Positions 37,201-47,030 are shown, counted from the stretch's first letter. The stretch is 64,000 nucleotides of DNA from Bacteroidota bacterium (GCA_018266395.1 JAFEAM010000019.1:1-64000), one strand, 5' to 3'. The notes: a model not told the origin generated them from the sequence alone. Program-made: numbers and translations.

Positions 37201-37382
37201 AAAGGCATTTCCAGGTTGGCAGTGGTTGTCTATTCGAGATTTATCATTCATTTTAAATGTTCAAGGTCTCATTTTAAAAGCATGCGTGATTAACGTTTCT
37301 TGCAAGCTTGGCTCAGGCACGCGTCGAAGACGCCGCGCCAGTTCATCCCTGCCTCCGCACCACTTCTAATCAGCAAAATCCC

Positions 37383-37455
37383 TGCGCCCCTGCGCCTCCG
37401 CGGTCAACTCACTCTGCGGCATACTCCGCGTCTTCGCTAAACTAGAAAAAACTTA
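37383..37455. repeat. Degenerate intergenic repeat, copy B
   Basis: Starts TGCGCCCCTGCGCCTCCGCG and shares ACTCTGCGGCATACTC, GCGTCTTCGCTAAA and CTAGAAAAAACTT with copies A and C. It starts 258 bp after copy A. Confidence 0.7.
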
Positions 37456-37534
37456 TGGGCCTTTCTTGAAGCGGAAGTGGGCTCCAGGCTTTTTCAATCT
37501 AGCGCTGGTTGTTGAATTAGCATCTTGTGTTTTT

Positions 37535-37607
37535 CTCTGCGTCACGGCGCCTCCGCGGTCAATCCACTCTGCGGCTTACGCTGTGTCTTCGCAGCAGAAT
37601 CCAAAAC
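37535..37607. repeat. Degenerate intergenic repeat, copy C
   Basis: Starts CTCTGCGTCACGGCGCCTCC and continues GCGGTCAATCCACTCTGCGG and GTGTCTTCGCAGCAGAATCC. It starts 152 bp after copy B. The remaining 95 bp before the GT9 start show nothing clear. Confidence 0.7.
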
Positions 37608-37702
37608 ACTTTAAACATAAATTACGTTTAGATCGACAATAAGGCGGCGACGATGGCCGCCACAAAAGGATACTTCTTTTTACTTATCCTAAACCCCCTT
37701 AC

Positions 37703-38935
37703 ATGACCGTCGATACCATGCGGAAGGTGGACCGGTGGGCAGGTGTTCCTTTATGCCTGCTGCTTAGCCCTTTTGTATTCCTTATTGATATCCTCCGCGG
37801 TGGGAAGCGTACACCCGACCTCTGCCGAACGCTCTTCATTGAACTTTCCGAAATGGGCAGCGCCATTATTGTAGATCCCGCCATGCGCCGGCTCCGCCAG
37901 GAAGGGAAGGCAAGCTTGTACTTTGCGATCTTCTCGAAGAACTACGCCAGCCTTGCGCTGCTCAAGACGGTACCAAATGAAAACGTATTCATGATGAAGT
38001 CTGAAGGCATCATACAGCTGACTTCAGAAATATTTCGCTTTGCCTGGTGGTGCCGGAAGAATGGAATCACCACGGCTGTCGACCTGGAGCTGTTCTCACG
38101 CTTCACAGCCCTACTGAGTTTGTTCAGCGGTGCACGCTCCAGGGTTGGATTTACCAGCCTGCACGATGAAGGGGTCTACCGGGGGAACCTTATCAATAAG
38201 TCAGTCCGGTACAACCCTCATGTACACATGGTGGTCAACTTCATGTCGCTGGCAAACAGGGCGCTGGGTTTGTTTGATAATGCCTACGCCACGCAGCAGG
38301 TGACACCTGACCAGTTGCAACTTGCCAAAGCCGATGTGCCGGAAGAAGCCCGCGCCAATGTCAGGGCAAAGTTGAAGGCATTGTACCCTGCACTTGACCA
38401 GCAGCATATTGTACTACTGAATGTTAACGCATCCGAGCTGCTGCCCCAGCGGCGGTGGCCCCAGGAAAACTTTTCCGCCGTAGCAAAGAAGGTACTCATG
38501 CGCTTCCCCAACGCGTTGATAGTGCTCACAGGTTCAACTCCGGAGCGTGAATACGTGCAAAAGGTGAGGGACATGATTGGAGATGAGCGCTGCGTCAATT
38601 CTTCAGGTGTATTTTCGTTTGAGGAATTGGTACCCCTCTATGCCATCAGCACCCTGATGCTAACCAACGATTCCGGGCCGGCGCATTTCGCGGCCGTAAC
38701 GCCCTTGAAAGTGTTTGTGATTTTCGGTCCAGAAACACCTGCCTTATACCTCCCTATGGGAGGCAACGCCGAAGCATTCTACCTGGGATTGCCCTGCTCT
38801 CCCTGCGTGAGTGCAACCAATCATCGCAAGACCAGTTGTGAATCGCGGCCCTGCATCACTGGCATCATGCCAGCCATGGTGTCAGAACGGCTGGAGCGGT
38901 ATCTGGGACGCACGATCGGCTCCCGGCCAGCTTGA
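37703..38935 (+). CDS. Glycosyltransferase family 9 (heptosyltransferase-like)
   Basis: 410 residues. The GT-B fold of GT9 is indicated by LCRTLFIELSEMGSAIIVDPAM near the start, VDLELFSRFTALLSLFSGARSRVGF, VLLNVNASELLPQRRWPQENF and the nucleotide-sugar site TNDSGPAHFAAVTPLKVFVIFGPETP. These enzymes add heptose or a similar sugar to lipopolysaccharide core. The Cys-rich end (LPCSPCVSATNHRKTSC) is often seen in this group. An acyltransferase and a GT39 gene follow, suggesting envelope glycan work. Confidence 0.88.
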   Translation: MTVDTMRKVDRWAGVPLCLLLSPFVFLIDILRGGKRTPDLCRTLFIELSEMGSAIIVDPAMRRLRQEGKASLYFAIFSKNYASLALLKTVPNENVFMMKSEGIIQLTSEIFRFAWWCRKNGITTAVDLELFSRFTALLSLFSGARSRVGFTSLHDEGVYRGNLINKSVRYNPHVHMVVNFMSLANRALGLFDNAYATQQVTPDQLQLAKADVPEEARANVRAKLKALYPALDQQHIVLLNVNASELLPQRRWPQENFSAVAKKVLMRFPNALIVLTGSTPEREYVQKVRDMIGDERCVNSSGVFSFEELVPLYAISTLMLTNDSGPAHFAAVTPLKVFVIFGPETPALYLPMGGNAEAFYLGLPCSPCVSATNHRKTSCESRPCITGIMPAMVSERLERYLGRTIGSRPA

Positions 38936-39034
38936 CTTTCACTTAGCTGCAATTGCGAATAGGGGTAAGAGCCAACTGGCGTGTCCTATCCTTGAATCAG
39001 GTATATTGTTAACCACCCAAGACGTCTCGTTAGG

Positions 39035-40195
39035 ATGACCCTCATCACCACCCCGTCAAAGCGATGGCACGCCCTTGACCTGCTCCGGGCGGTGATGATG
39101 TTGCTGGGGATCGTATTGCACGCATCAGAATCATACACTCTTTCACCCAACGATATCTGGCCGCGTGACCCGGCAGCTAAGAGTGTATTTCTCAATTACC
39201 TTAATTCCCTGATCCACGTGTTCCGTATGCCGGTGTTCTTTGTCATGGCCGGATTCTTTGGCTCTATGTTGTTCTATGGCCGTGGAACGGGAGCTATGCT
39301 CAGTAACAGGATCAAAAGGATCGTATTCCCCTTCGTGGTCTTTCTGCTCATCCTTCATCCTGTAATTCTGCTGACAACCCGGTTCACAGCCGGAGCTTTC
39401 AGTGTTACGTTGACTGAACTCTCCACAGAAATCACATTCTTTCCGCAGATAACCTATCACTTATGGTTTTTGTACTACCTCATTCTTGTGACGGCCTTTA
39501 CTTTTATTGTTGCACTCATTATCAGAAAAACGGCGATTCCGAAACAGAACATCACTGCAATATTTGAATGGCTGGTGCATCGTAAATGGGCCGGGATATT
39601 GATTCCCGGGATCATTTTATTCCTCGTTATGGTTTACCGTTGGGATTACACGGTGCCTACACCCTTACACTTCATTCCCGACTTTGGCGCTTTCCTTTTC
39701 CTGGTTCAGTTCTATCTATTTGGATGGATGCTGTATAGGTCAAATGAACTGATCGGTACGTTTATGCAGTATGATCGACTATTTGTACTTGTTTCAATTG
39801 CGCTTTTCACAGCCGGGTTTTTCTGGAGACAATGGTTTGGTGACATAATGGTGGGGGTGATCAGGGCGTCCATCATTTGGATGTTCGTGTTTGGATTCAC
39901 GGGTTTATTCATCCGATATGGCAGCAAGGCGTCCGCTACGGCCAGATATATTTCAGATTCATCCTATTGGGTGTTTCTGATCCATCTGCCATTCACGATC
40001 TTATTTCCCGGCCTCATGGCAGGGTGGGCTGTTCCGGCAATCTTGAAGTTTCTGCTGTCACTGTTTGCGACCACGGTTATCTGTTACTTATCATATCATT
40101 ACGCCGTGCGACCAACTTTCATAGGTAAGTTCCTCAACGGAAGGAAGTACCCGTTGGTGGGAGGGGGTCATACAGCCCCGTCGTCGTTCTCGTAG
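39035..40195 (+). CDS. Acyltransferase 3 family protein (OpgC-like)
   Basis: 386 residues with ten or so membrane segments. The N-terminal RWHALDLLRAVMMLLGIVLHASESY contains the conserved Arg/His region of acyltransferase 3 proteins, and FRMPVFFVMAGFFGSML is the typical second segment of the OpgC/MdoC branch. These membrane enzymes O-acylate glycans or exported small molecules, often with succinyl or acetyl groups. The target here is probably the glycan made by the neighbouring transferases. Confidence 0.87.
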   Translation: MTLITTPSKRWHALDLLRAVMMLLGIVLHASESYTLSPNDIWPRDPAAKSVFLNYLNSLIHVFRMPVFFVMAGFFGSMLFYGRGTGAMLSNRIKRIVFPFVVFLLILHPVILLTTRFTAGAFSVTLTELSTEITFFPQITYHLWFLYYLILVTAFTFIVALIIRKTAIPKQNITAIFEWLVHRKWAGILIPGIILFLVMVYRWDYTVPTPLHFIPDFGAFLFLVQFYLFGWMLYRSNELIGTFMQYDRLFVLVSIALFTAGFFWRQWFGDIMVGVIRASIIWMFVFGFTGLFIRYGSKASATARYISDSSYWVFLIHLPFTILFPGLMAGWAVPAILKFLLSLFATTVICYLSYHYAVRPTFIGKFLNGRKYPLVGGGHTAPSSFS

Positions 40196-40265
40196 GGGGC
40201 TAACTATATCTGCCGGCGAGTATCCCTTGCAGGAACAGTTCTGACTAAATTGCACCCGCTTTTCT

Positions 40266-41840
40266 ATGCAATCAACTGTTCTTATTAACTATCGGAGATA
40301 CACCGCTGTGTGGATATTCGCCGCCACCATCGTCAGACTACTATTGGCTACGCAGCTGGAGCTGGGAATCGACGAAGTGTATTACTGGAACTACGTTATC
40401 TTCCCGGATTGGAGTTATTTTGATCACCCGCTTATGGTGGGCGTGCTGGGTGATATCTTCTCCCTGCATCACACCTTCCGGAGTGACTTCCTGTTGCGGC
40501 TGGGTCCCATCTGTTTGTCGGCCCTCAGTACCTGGATCATCTTCAGGATCGGCACAAAGGTCAAGGATGAAAGGACAGGGTTCTATGCCGCCTTGCTCTT
40601 TACGGGATCGATCTACTGCAGCATCATTGCCGGGTTCTCCTACATACCCGACGGCCCGCTTATTATCTTCTGGCTGCTGGCATTGAACCTGATGCTTGAC
40701 TTTCTGGGTGCAGAGACCATTGATTCAGTCCATCGCCGGAAAATAATTCTGTTTGGCGTCTTTGCCGGACTTGCCATGATCTCCAAATACCAGGGGGCTT
40801 TTCTCTGGGTAGGTGTGTTTGCCTATGTCTTCCTGTACAACCGGAACTGGCTGAAGGAGTTTTCCTTCTACTTATCTGGTGTGATTTCTGCAATTCTGTT
40901 GCTGCCGATCCTGATCTGGAACCTCAACAATGATTTTGTAACCTTCAATTACCACTCCGGGCGGGTAACGCCAAAATGGGAGTTCAGGGCTGATTATTTT
41001 TTCACGGAACTGTCGGGACAATTTGCCTACAATAACCCCGTAGTCTATGTGCTGATCGTTATCGCACTGGTAGCCTTGTTCAAAGGAAAGAAATTCATTG
41101 ACACCAAATTTCACCGCATCCTGCTTTCGCCGGCGATTCCGCTATGGTTGGTATTTACAGGATTCTCGGTCTTCCGGAGCACCCTGCCACACTGGTCAGC
41201 GCCTGCGTTTGTATCCCTGATTATTCTCGCCGCAGCGTACTGGGCCGGCCATGAGAACCAGAAGGAAGCTTATTTCTGGATGAAGGCAGGGGCTTATTTC
41301 CTGGCCTTCCTGCTGGCAGTCGCGTTGTGGCTCATCAACTACTCGCCGGTGCAGTTGGGAAAGAAGTCGGACATTGCTCACTTTGGTGAAGATGATTTCA
41401 CGCAGGACCTCTACGGATGGAAGCAGGTGAGAAAGGCTTTTGAGACGGTAGCGGCGCGCGAAGAGCAAGCCGGTACGATGCCCGCAGGGGCGGGCATTCT
41501 CACCTACAAAATGTTTCCTGCAGCACACCTGGACTTCTATGTGGCTGAGCCGAATGAGCGCAAACTCCAGGCACTCGGCACCCTGGAAGATATTCACATG
41601 TACGCCTGGATCTACAACTATCGCAACGGACTTGAGAAGGGTCAGGATTACTATCACATCGCGTTGAGCAATCTGTATCGTGAGCCGCAGGAATTGTTCG
41701 GCAACTATTTCGAACGCATCGAACCAATGGACACTATAGAGATCAGCCGCGCCGGAAAGCCCATGCGTTATGCAATGTTCTACCGCCTGAGAAACTACCA
41801 GGGTAATTATGTGAATCCGCTGCCTTCAGATTTGCAATAG
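40266..41840 (+). CDS. ArnT/PMT-type glycosyltransferase (GT39/GT83)
   Basis: 524 residues with many membrane segments. The first periplasmic loop has the acidic catalytic motif GIDEVYYWNYVIFPDWSYFDHPLMVG, diagnostic of GT-C enzymes that use polyprenyl-phosphate sugars. A later GFSYIPDGPLIIFW and a C-terminal soluble part (about 400-524) fit ArnT-like proteins. It would transfer a sugar to lipid A, glycan or protein on the periplasmic side. Confidence 0.9.
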   Translation: MQSTVLINYRRYTAVWIFAATIVRLLLATQLELGIDEVYYWNYVIFPDWSYFDHPLMVGVLGDIFSLHHTFRSDFLLRLGPICLSALSTWIIFRIGTKVKDERTGFYAALLFTGSIYCSIIAGFSYIPDGPLIIFWLLALNLMLDFLGAETIDSVHRRKIILFGVFAGLAMISKYQGAFLWVGVFAYVFLYNRNWLKEFSFYLSGVISAILLLPILIWNLNNDFVTFNYHSGRVTPKWEFRADYFFTELSGQFAYNNPVVYVLIVIALVALFKGKKFIDTKFHRILLSPAIPLWLVFTGFSVFRSTLPHWSAPAFVSLIILAAAYWAGHENQKEAYFWMKAGAYFLAFLLAVALWLINYSPVQLGKKSDIAHFGEDDFTQDLYGWKQVRKAFETVAAREEQAGTMPAGAGILTYKMFPAAHLDFYVAEPNERKLQALGTLEDIHMYAWIYNYRNGLEKGQDYYHIALSNLYREPQELFGNYFERIEPMDTIEISRAGKPMRYAMFYRLRNYQGNYVNPLPSDLQ

Positions 41841-42129
41841 TTTTCTCACTCCATGCTATCCTCCTAACCTTAGACTGAGAGCACTGAGCTTGACAGATCT
41901 TCATTTTGTTTCAAGTTCTTTCGATGCACTGTTCTTACTAGATCCGAAGTCATCGCCCAATTGACTGCAGGGCAAATACAACTCCGGCCCGGATCTTCAC
42001 CGAAATCCCTACGCAATTCCATTAGATTCAGTGATGAAAAACAAATATCGAAGTGCAATTGACAAATGTCATGCTTCTTAAGGTTGACCACTGAACCGAT
42101 AAGGCATCTAAACCGACAAACCTTATTCT

Positions 42130-42537
42130 ATGAAGCTGAATTTACTGGTATTAATTACAACAGGTTTGGTCTTCATCCAATTCCAAACCAAAGCACAGAG
42201 TTCGGCCTGGTCATCACCGCCTTCGGTGAACAGTCTGAAGAATCCGGTTCCCAGCGACCCAGTATCTGTTAAGGCGGGAAAGAAGCTTTATGAAGCCAAC
42301 TGTACGCCATGTCATGGGAATAAAGGCAAAGGTGATGGCATTGCTGCGGCTTCCCTGAGTCCCAAGCCCGCTGACCATACGTCTCAGACGGTGCAAAAAG
42401 AATCTGACGGAGCGCTTTTCTGGAAACTCTCCGAAGGACATAACCCCATGCCTTCTTATTAGACCAGCCTATCTGAGACTGATCGATGGAGCCTCGTGAA
42501 CTACATCAGAACTCTCGCAGCCAAACCTAAAGGATGA
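42130..42537 (+). pseudogene. Cytochrome c gene interrupted by an in-frame TAG
   Basis: The first 110 codons encode a signal peptide (ending TKAQ), the heme motif CTPCHG (Cys58, Cys61, His62) and the Met ligand region HNPMPSY. A TAG at 42460-42462 then stops the frame, but the same frame goes on to 42537 with TSLSETDRWSLVNYIRTLA, exactly the C-terminal helix expected of this c-type cytochrome. A change of one base (AAG to TAG) would explain it. The shortened product keeps both heme ligands but loses the closing helix. It is the first of three probable respiratory genes. Confidence 0.8.
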
Positions 42538-42541
42538 AGCC

Positions 42542-43762
42542 ATGGAAAACAGATTGAAACTTCTGGCAATCCTGGCTTTCGTATTTGTTGGGTTTACTTC
42601 GAAAGCACAGCGTCATACTCCGCCTGTCAAAATTGATTCGGCCACGGAGGCGCGGATTGCAGCCCTTGAATTGAAAGTTGCGAGACAAACCCCCGGCCTT
42701 AGCCATCTGGTTATTGTGGGTCTCACCACTTTTGGCTTTGCAAGCAACAGGACCGTTACCACGGATGATGCCGGGAATCAAAGTACCTCCAAGTAAGGTG
42801 GATTCGGGACGGCTGATACCTATGAGTTCAGTCCCATGTTTCTGTGGCGGCAGGGGAACAAGGTCTTGCTGGAATTTGAACCATCATTCAACAATGATGG
42901 TGTTGGTGTGAACTGGGCTGCCATTTCCTACAACGTGGCTCCGAATGTGATCCTGCGAGGCGGTTATTTTGTTTTGCCCTTCGGTATCTATTCGAAAAAA
43001 CTGGCCGCAGGCTGGATTAACAAGGTGGCAACCGATCCAATCGGATTGCCCACTGCCCAGGATTACGGTGTTGGCGTTTCAGGCGGGAAACAGATGGGCA
43101 GCATGAAATGGAATTATGACCTGAGCATTACCAACGGGTTTGTGTTGCAGAATGACGGACAACTCCAAAATACAAACCTTGGTACTGTTGGGCGAGGAAG
43201 AACGTATACGGGACGGCTCGGATTGCTGCCCCTTTCTGATAATTCGCTTGAATTGGGCGTATCCGGCCTGACAGGAGATGCATCTAACGGAAACCCGCAG
43301 TATCAGAATGCGAGGGTTGACATGTATGCATTCGATCTCAATTACGTGAAGAACATCAGCCCCTGGCAGATTAATATCAAGTGCCAGTACAACTTCGTAA
43401 ACGTGAATCACCAGGATCTGAAAAATCCTCAGGATACAACAAAGACCTACAGCTTCACCAATTCAAGCAGCAGTGGCTACCAGCAATTGTCGCTGCGCCC
43501 TGTTAACTCAGGAAATTCGTTTCTCAAGAACGTGGAATTAGCCTTTCGTTACGGATACTACAATTCGCCCGAAAAGTCACTTTGGGGAAATAAGACCACC
43601 CAAACCGATTATGGTATCAACTATTGGATAACATGGCGAACGGTATTGAGGATGACTTACGAAATCCTGGATACCACGACCCTGACGAACCCTGAAATCG
43701 GGGTGCAGGGAAGCCATAGTAAATCCTACGCATTTCATATGCAGTTTTCCATCCAACTTTAA
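42542..43762 (+). pseudogene. Outer-membrane porin-like gene interrupted by an in-frame TAA
   Basis: Codons 1-84 give a signal peptide (LLAILAFVFVGFTSKAQ), a short coiled segment (TEARIAALELKVARQTPG) and the first strand. TAA at 42794-42796 stops translation, and the same frame continues without any shift: GGFGTADTYEFSPMFLWRQG, EFEPSFNNDGVGVNW, VILRGGYFVLPFGIYSKK and onward to a final strand ending FSIQL at 43762. The whole would be a 406-residue porin-like barrel. The ATG at 42836 gives no signal peptide, so the downstream part cannot be a stand-alone outer-membrane protein. Confidence 0.8.
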
Positions 43763-43773
43763 ACCTCAATCCA

Positions 43774-44055
43774 GTGAAAATTACTCAGAAGCATCTCATC
43801 CAACTCTTTGCCGCTGGCTTAGTGGTTATCACCTGCCTTTCCGTAATTAGTTGCGTAGTCAGTCAGAAGGTTGCCAACAAGTCTGGCGCCCAGCTCTGGG
43901 CAGAAAACTGCCAGCGCTGTCACAATACGCCTAGTCCTGCATCGTTTTCGGCAGATCAATGGCAGACGATCGGCATGCATATGCAAACCAGGGCACTCAT
44001 AACCCAACAGGAACGTGACAAGATTGTTGAGTTCCTTCAGCAGTCCTCCCGGTAG
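43774..44055 (+). CDS. Small lipoprotein cytochrome c
   Basis: 93 residues from a GTG start. The N-terminus is a lipoprotein signal (LVVITCLSVISC, lipobox Cys near 27) and the heme motif CQRCH lies near 46-50 in LWAENCQRCHNTPSPASF. The second half (ADQWQTIGMHMQTRALITQQERDKIVEFLQQ) gives Met candidates for the sixth ligand and a final helix. It is intact, 11 bp after the broken porin gene, and likely belonged to the same electron-transfer unit. Confidence 0.8.
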   Translation: MKITQKHLIQLFAAGLVVITCLSVISCVVSQKVANKSGAQLWAENCQRCHNTPSPASFSADQWQTIGMHMQTRALITQQERDKIVEFLQQSSR

Positions 44056-44150
44056 TCGCTGCTGCAGAGATATGAGCGAGGTTGTCATGAATTGGCAGCC
44101 TCATTCATTTTTTGATCGCTCACTCACCACTTACCCCTCACCACCACCCG

Positions 44151-46649
44151 CTACTCTCTCCTCAACGACTCCACCGGATTCGCCAGCGAGGCCTTGAGCG
44201 ACTCGTAACCGACGGTAAGCAAAGTGATGGCTCCGATCACGCCGATCACGGCCGCGAACAGGAAGATGGTGATATCGGTGCGGTACACAAAACTCTGCAG
44301 CCAACGGTCTGACAGGTAGTAGGAGACAGGGATGCCAAACAAGCAGGCGATCAGCAGAAGTTTTCCAAAGACCGAAAGCAGCAACTGCATGATCTGCCCA
44401 CTGCTGGCACCCAGAGATTTGCGGATGCCGATCTCCTTGGTGCGCTGCTCGGAAAGGAAGGCCGCAAGCCCGTACAATCCCACGCAAGTAATGAGTATGG
44501 CAAGCGCCGAGAACTTCTCTGTAAGTTCGGCTACCTGCTTTTCATTGGCATACATGCGACCGAATTCTTCGTCGACAAACCAGTAATCAAATCCGAACTC
44601 CGGGAATATCTGCTTCCATGCCTTCTCAAGCCCTGCAATCTTTTCACCCATTTTTCCTGCAGGCAGCTTCACGTGGATGATGCGGTCGAACGTATGCGGC
44701 TTGGGTGCGATGGCCAGGGGGTCGATCTTCTTGTGCATGGACTTATAGGGAAAGTCCTCCACCACACCGATCACATGACCTGTCACCGGCAGACGCGTGG
44801 TATCGGGTGGCGCATAACCCATGACATAGTCGGGACGGATGATGGTCTTGCCAATGGCTTCTGCATTGGTGAGCTTCAGTGCCTGCACCGCCGATTCATT
44901 CAATAGTACAGAAGTGGAATCGGCGATATTTTTTGGATCAAAATCCCGTCCGGCCAGGAGTTTCAACCCGAAAGTTCTGGGAAAGTCATAGTCGCCGTTG
45001 AGCTGAAACCATTCGTGCTTTTCTTCGCCTACTTCCGGGAACTGCATCTGCATGTTGATGGGACCGAAGAAATCGAGGCGGGGGAGGTGGTTCGCCAGCG
45101 TCATGGAGATGACTTCCGGATCCTGGAGGACGAGGTTCTTGTAGCTCAGGTATTTTTGATCAGATGCGTTGCCTGTAAATCCTCCATATCGTATGGAGAC
45201 GATCTGCTTGCCTGCGGCATTGAGCTTGGAGTAGCGCATCAGGTTCATCTGCCGAACCACAATCACCGTGCCGGTCAGCAGACTCACAGCCACGATGAAC
45301 TGAACCGCAGTCAGCACCTGTCGGAAGATATTGGACCCCTTGCGGAAGGCAAACTTCCCTTTCAGCACGAGAGCCGGCTCAAAGCCCGAAACAAAGAAAG
45401 CAGGGTAGCTGCCTGCAAGCAGTGTAACCAGGATTATTGTTCCCATGATCACTTGAAGCATGATCGGGTTCAGCAAGGTCATGGCGGTAAACGTCTTGCC
45501 CGTGAGGATGTTGAACTGCGGTACAAACAGCATTACCAGCAGCACGGCCACGATCGTGGAGAACAGCACCAGCACAAATGACTCGGTCATAAACTGCATG
45601 AAGAGTTGTGTACGGAGTCCGCCGAAGGTCTTGCGGAGTCCGATCTCTTTGGCGCGCGTTACCGATTTGGCCGTGGAGAGGTTCACGTAGTTTATACAGG
45701 CGACAATGAGGATAAGAATGGCAATGGTGACAAAGACGTACAGGTAGTTCTTGTCAGTCGACTTCTGTGTAATGGCCCAGTCTATGCTCTGATCGAAGTG
45801 AACGTCCGTGATTTTTCGGATGATGGGGATGAATTTGAATTTCAGGTTGTACTTGGCGATGAGATCGTTCGCGCGCTTCTGCAGGTCAGCCTGAATGGTC
45901 TGGATCTTGGCCTCATCGTCGATCACAAAGAAGCTCTGCGTCCAGTAATTGCTTTCACCGTCGCCCATGCTGGACACGATCAGTCGTTCCAGGTCTTTGA
46001 TGAAAGGTTTGAGGGCATAGATGTTCACCACATACTTGGGCCGGATGTGCACATTGGCAGGCAGGTCCTTGTAAACAGCGGAGACGACCAGTTCCACCTT
46101 CTGCCCGTTGGTCATGTAGGCGTGGGAGAGGGCGATCTGTTTTCCAATGGGATCTTCGTCACCAAAAAGCGAGCGCGCTGCCGACTCGCTTAGCATCATG
46201 CTGTTGATCTCCTTGATGGGCATTTCCGGGTTACCACGGAGAACCGGCATGTATATGAGTTTGTTGAAGTCGGGCTCGGCCCAGATGATATCTTCGGTAA
46301 GGATGATCTTGTCCCGAGGCTCGTAGTGGATGCTCGTGGGCATTCCTGTATTCGAAAAGCTGGTGATGGCAGACACGCCGGGGTAGTTGTCTTTGATGTA
46401 GTTGTCCCATCCTGCAGGTGAGGCCGGGTAGGTTTCCACGTCGCCGTTGGGCATTTCTATGCGGTAGCCGATGCGGTAGGTCTTGTCGGCGAAAGGATGC
46501 AGCTTATCAAACGTCAGTTCATCCTGGACGTACATCAGGATAAACAGCGCCGACGCAAGTCCGATGGCGAGACCGATCAGGTTCACTGCCGCATAGCGTC
46601 CCTGTTTTCTCAGGTTGCGCAAGGTGAGGATGATGTAATTGAGAAGCAT
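44151..46649 (-). CDS. FtsX-like permease with two MacB-type halves, copy 3
   Basis: 832 residues. It starts MLLNYIILTLRNLRKQGRYA and carries coupling motifs RAKEIGLRKTFGGLRTQLF and QRTKEIGIRKSLGASSGQIM; the C-terminus is ANPVESLRRE. The double FtsX layout and length match copies 1 and 2 in this window. Again no ATPase gene is adjacent. Confidence 0.9.
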   Translation of the reverse strand: MLLNYIILTLRNLRKQGRYAAVNLIGLAIGLASALFILMYVQDELTFDKLHPFADKTYRIGYRIEMPNGDVETYPASPAGWDNYIKDNYPGVSAITSFSNTGMPTSIHYEPRDKIILTEDIIWAEPDFNKLIYMPVLRGNPEMPIKEINSMMLSESAARSLFGDEDPIGKQIALSHAYMTNGQKVELVVSAVYKDLPANVHIRPKYVVNIYALKPFIKDLERLIVSSMGDGESNYWTQSFFVIDDEAKIQTIQADLQKRANDLIAKYNLKFKFIPIIRKITDVHFDQSIDWAITQKSTDKNYLYVFVTIAILILIVACINYVNLSTAKSVTRAKEIGLRKTFGGLRTQLFMQFMTESFVLVLFSTIVAVLLVMLFVPQFNILTGKTFTAMTLLNPIMLQVIMGTIILVTLLAGSYPAFFVSGFEPALVLKGKFAFRKGSNIFRQVLTAVQFIVAVSLLTGTVIVVRQMNLMRYSKLNAAGKQIVSIRYGGFTGNASDQKYLSYKNLVLQDPEVISMTLANHLPRLDFFGPINMQMQFPEVGEEKHEWFQLNGDYDFPRTFGLKLLAGRDFDPKNIADSTSVLLNESAVQALKLTNAEAIGKTIIRPDYVMGYAPPDTTRLPVTGHVIGVVEDFPYKSMHKKIDPLAIAPKPHTFDRIIHVKLPAGKMGEKIAGLEKAWKQIFPEFGFDYWFVDEEFGRMYANEKQVAELTEKFSALAILITCVGLYGLAAFLSEQRTKEIGIRKSLGASSGQIMQLLLSVFGKLLLIACLFGIPVSYYLSDRWLQSFVYRTDITIFLFAAVIGVIGAITLLTVGYESLKASLANPVESLRRE

Positions 46650-46767
46650 CCGGGTTCAGGGGGGTTGGTGATAAAGAGTTTACTGTAATGTAGAAAAAAG
46701 GTTGCGGCCTCGGTGAGACTCCAGACCAATCAATTATCAATTGTAATCCTTTTGGAGTAGCAGGAGT

Positions 46768-46833
46768 GGCTTCAGAAGCCGGATTACCAAGACTGGACGG
46801 CGTCCGAAATCAATTGTAAAATTTTGTAACAAG
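46768..46833. repeat. Two-hairpin intergenic repeat, copy 2
   Basis: GGCTTC-A-GAAGCC (46768-46780), GGACG-G-CGTCC (46795-46805) and the tail ATCAATTGTAAAATTTTGTA (46809-46828). The order (hairpin, hairpin, then ATCAATTG-AAA tail) matches the element at 30301-30396, although the hairpin sequences differ. It lies in the 381-bp gap between the FtsX-like gene and hipT. Confidence 0.5.
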
Positions 46834-46851
46834 TTGTATCAGACTGCCCAC

Positions 46852-46903
46852 CCGCCCTTGTTGGTTTTTAGAAATCAACAAGCGTACACACTTTCAAGCA
46901 GCA
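46852..46903. repeat. CTTGTTGGTTT palindromic repeat, left copy
   Basis: A 52-bp unit containing the near-palindrome CTTGTTGGTTT ... AAATCAACAAG and then GCGTACACACTTTCAAGCAG. A second copy in the same orientation is at 49739-49789. The two bracket the hipBST region and the barrel gene at 48786. Confidence 0.75.
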
Positions 46904-47030
46904 ACCACACCTTGATTTCTATCATAAAACCAACAGACCTACACATTATTAGGCCGCACTATCTCTATTATTATTTGATTGACAACTGCGAACCCTCCTT
47001 CCCTGGTCCAGTAAAACTGATGCCGATTGA

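Noticed and set aside
37125..37607. Possible CRISPR-like array
   Set aside because: Only three copies, strongly diverged, about 75 bp long and irregularly spaced; no cas gene nearby.
40173..40200. Terminator after the acyltransferase gene (AGCCCC / GGGGCT)
   Set aside because: Most of the hairpin lies within the coding sequence and no T-run follows.
42130..43762. Stop-codon reassignment or programmed read-through
   Set aside because: The two interrupting codons differ (TAG and TAA), all other genes in the window use TAG and TAA as normal ends, and no recoding signal is visible.
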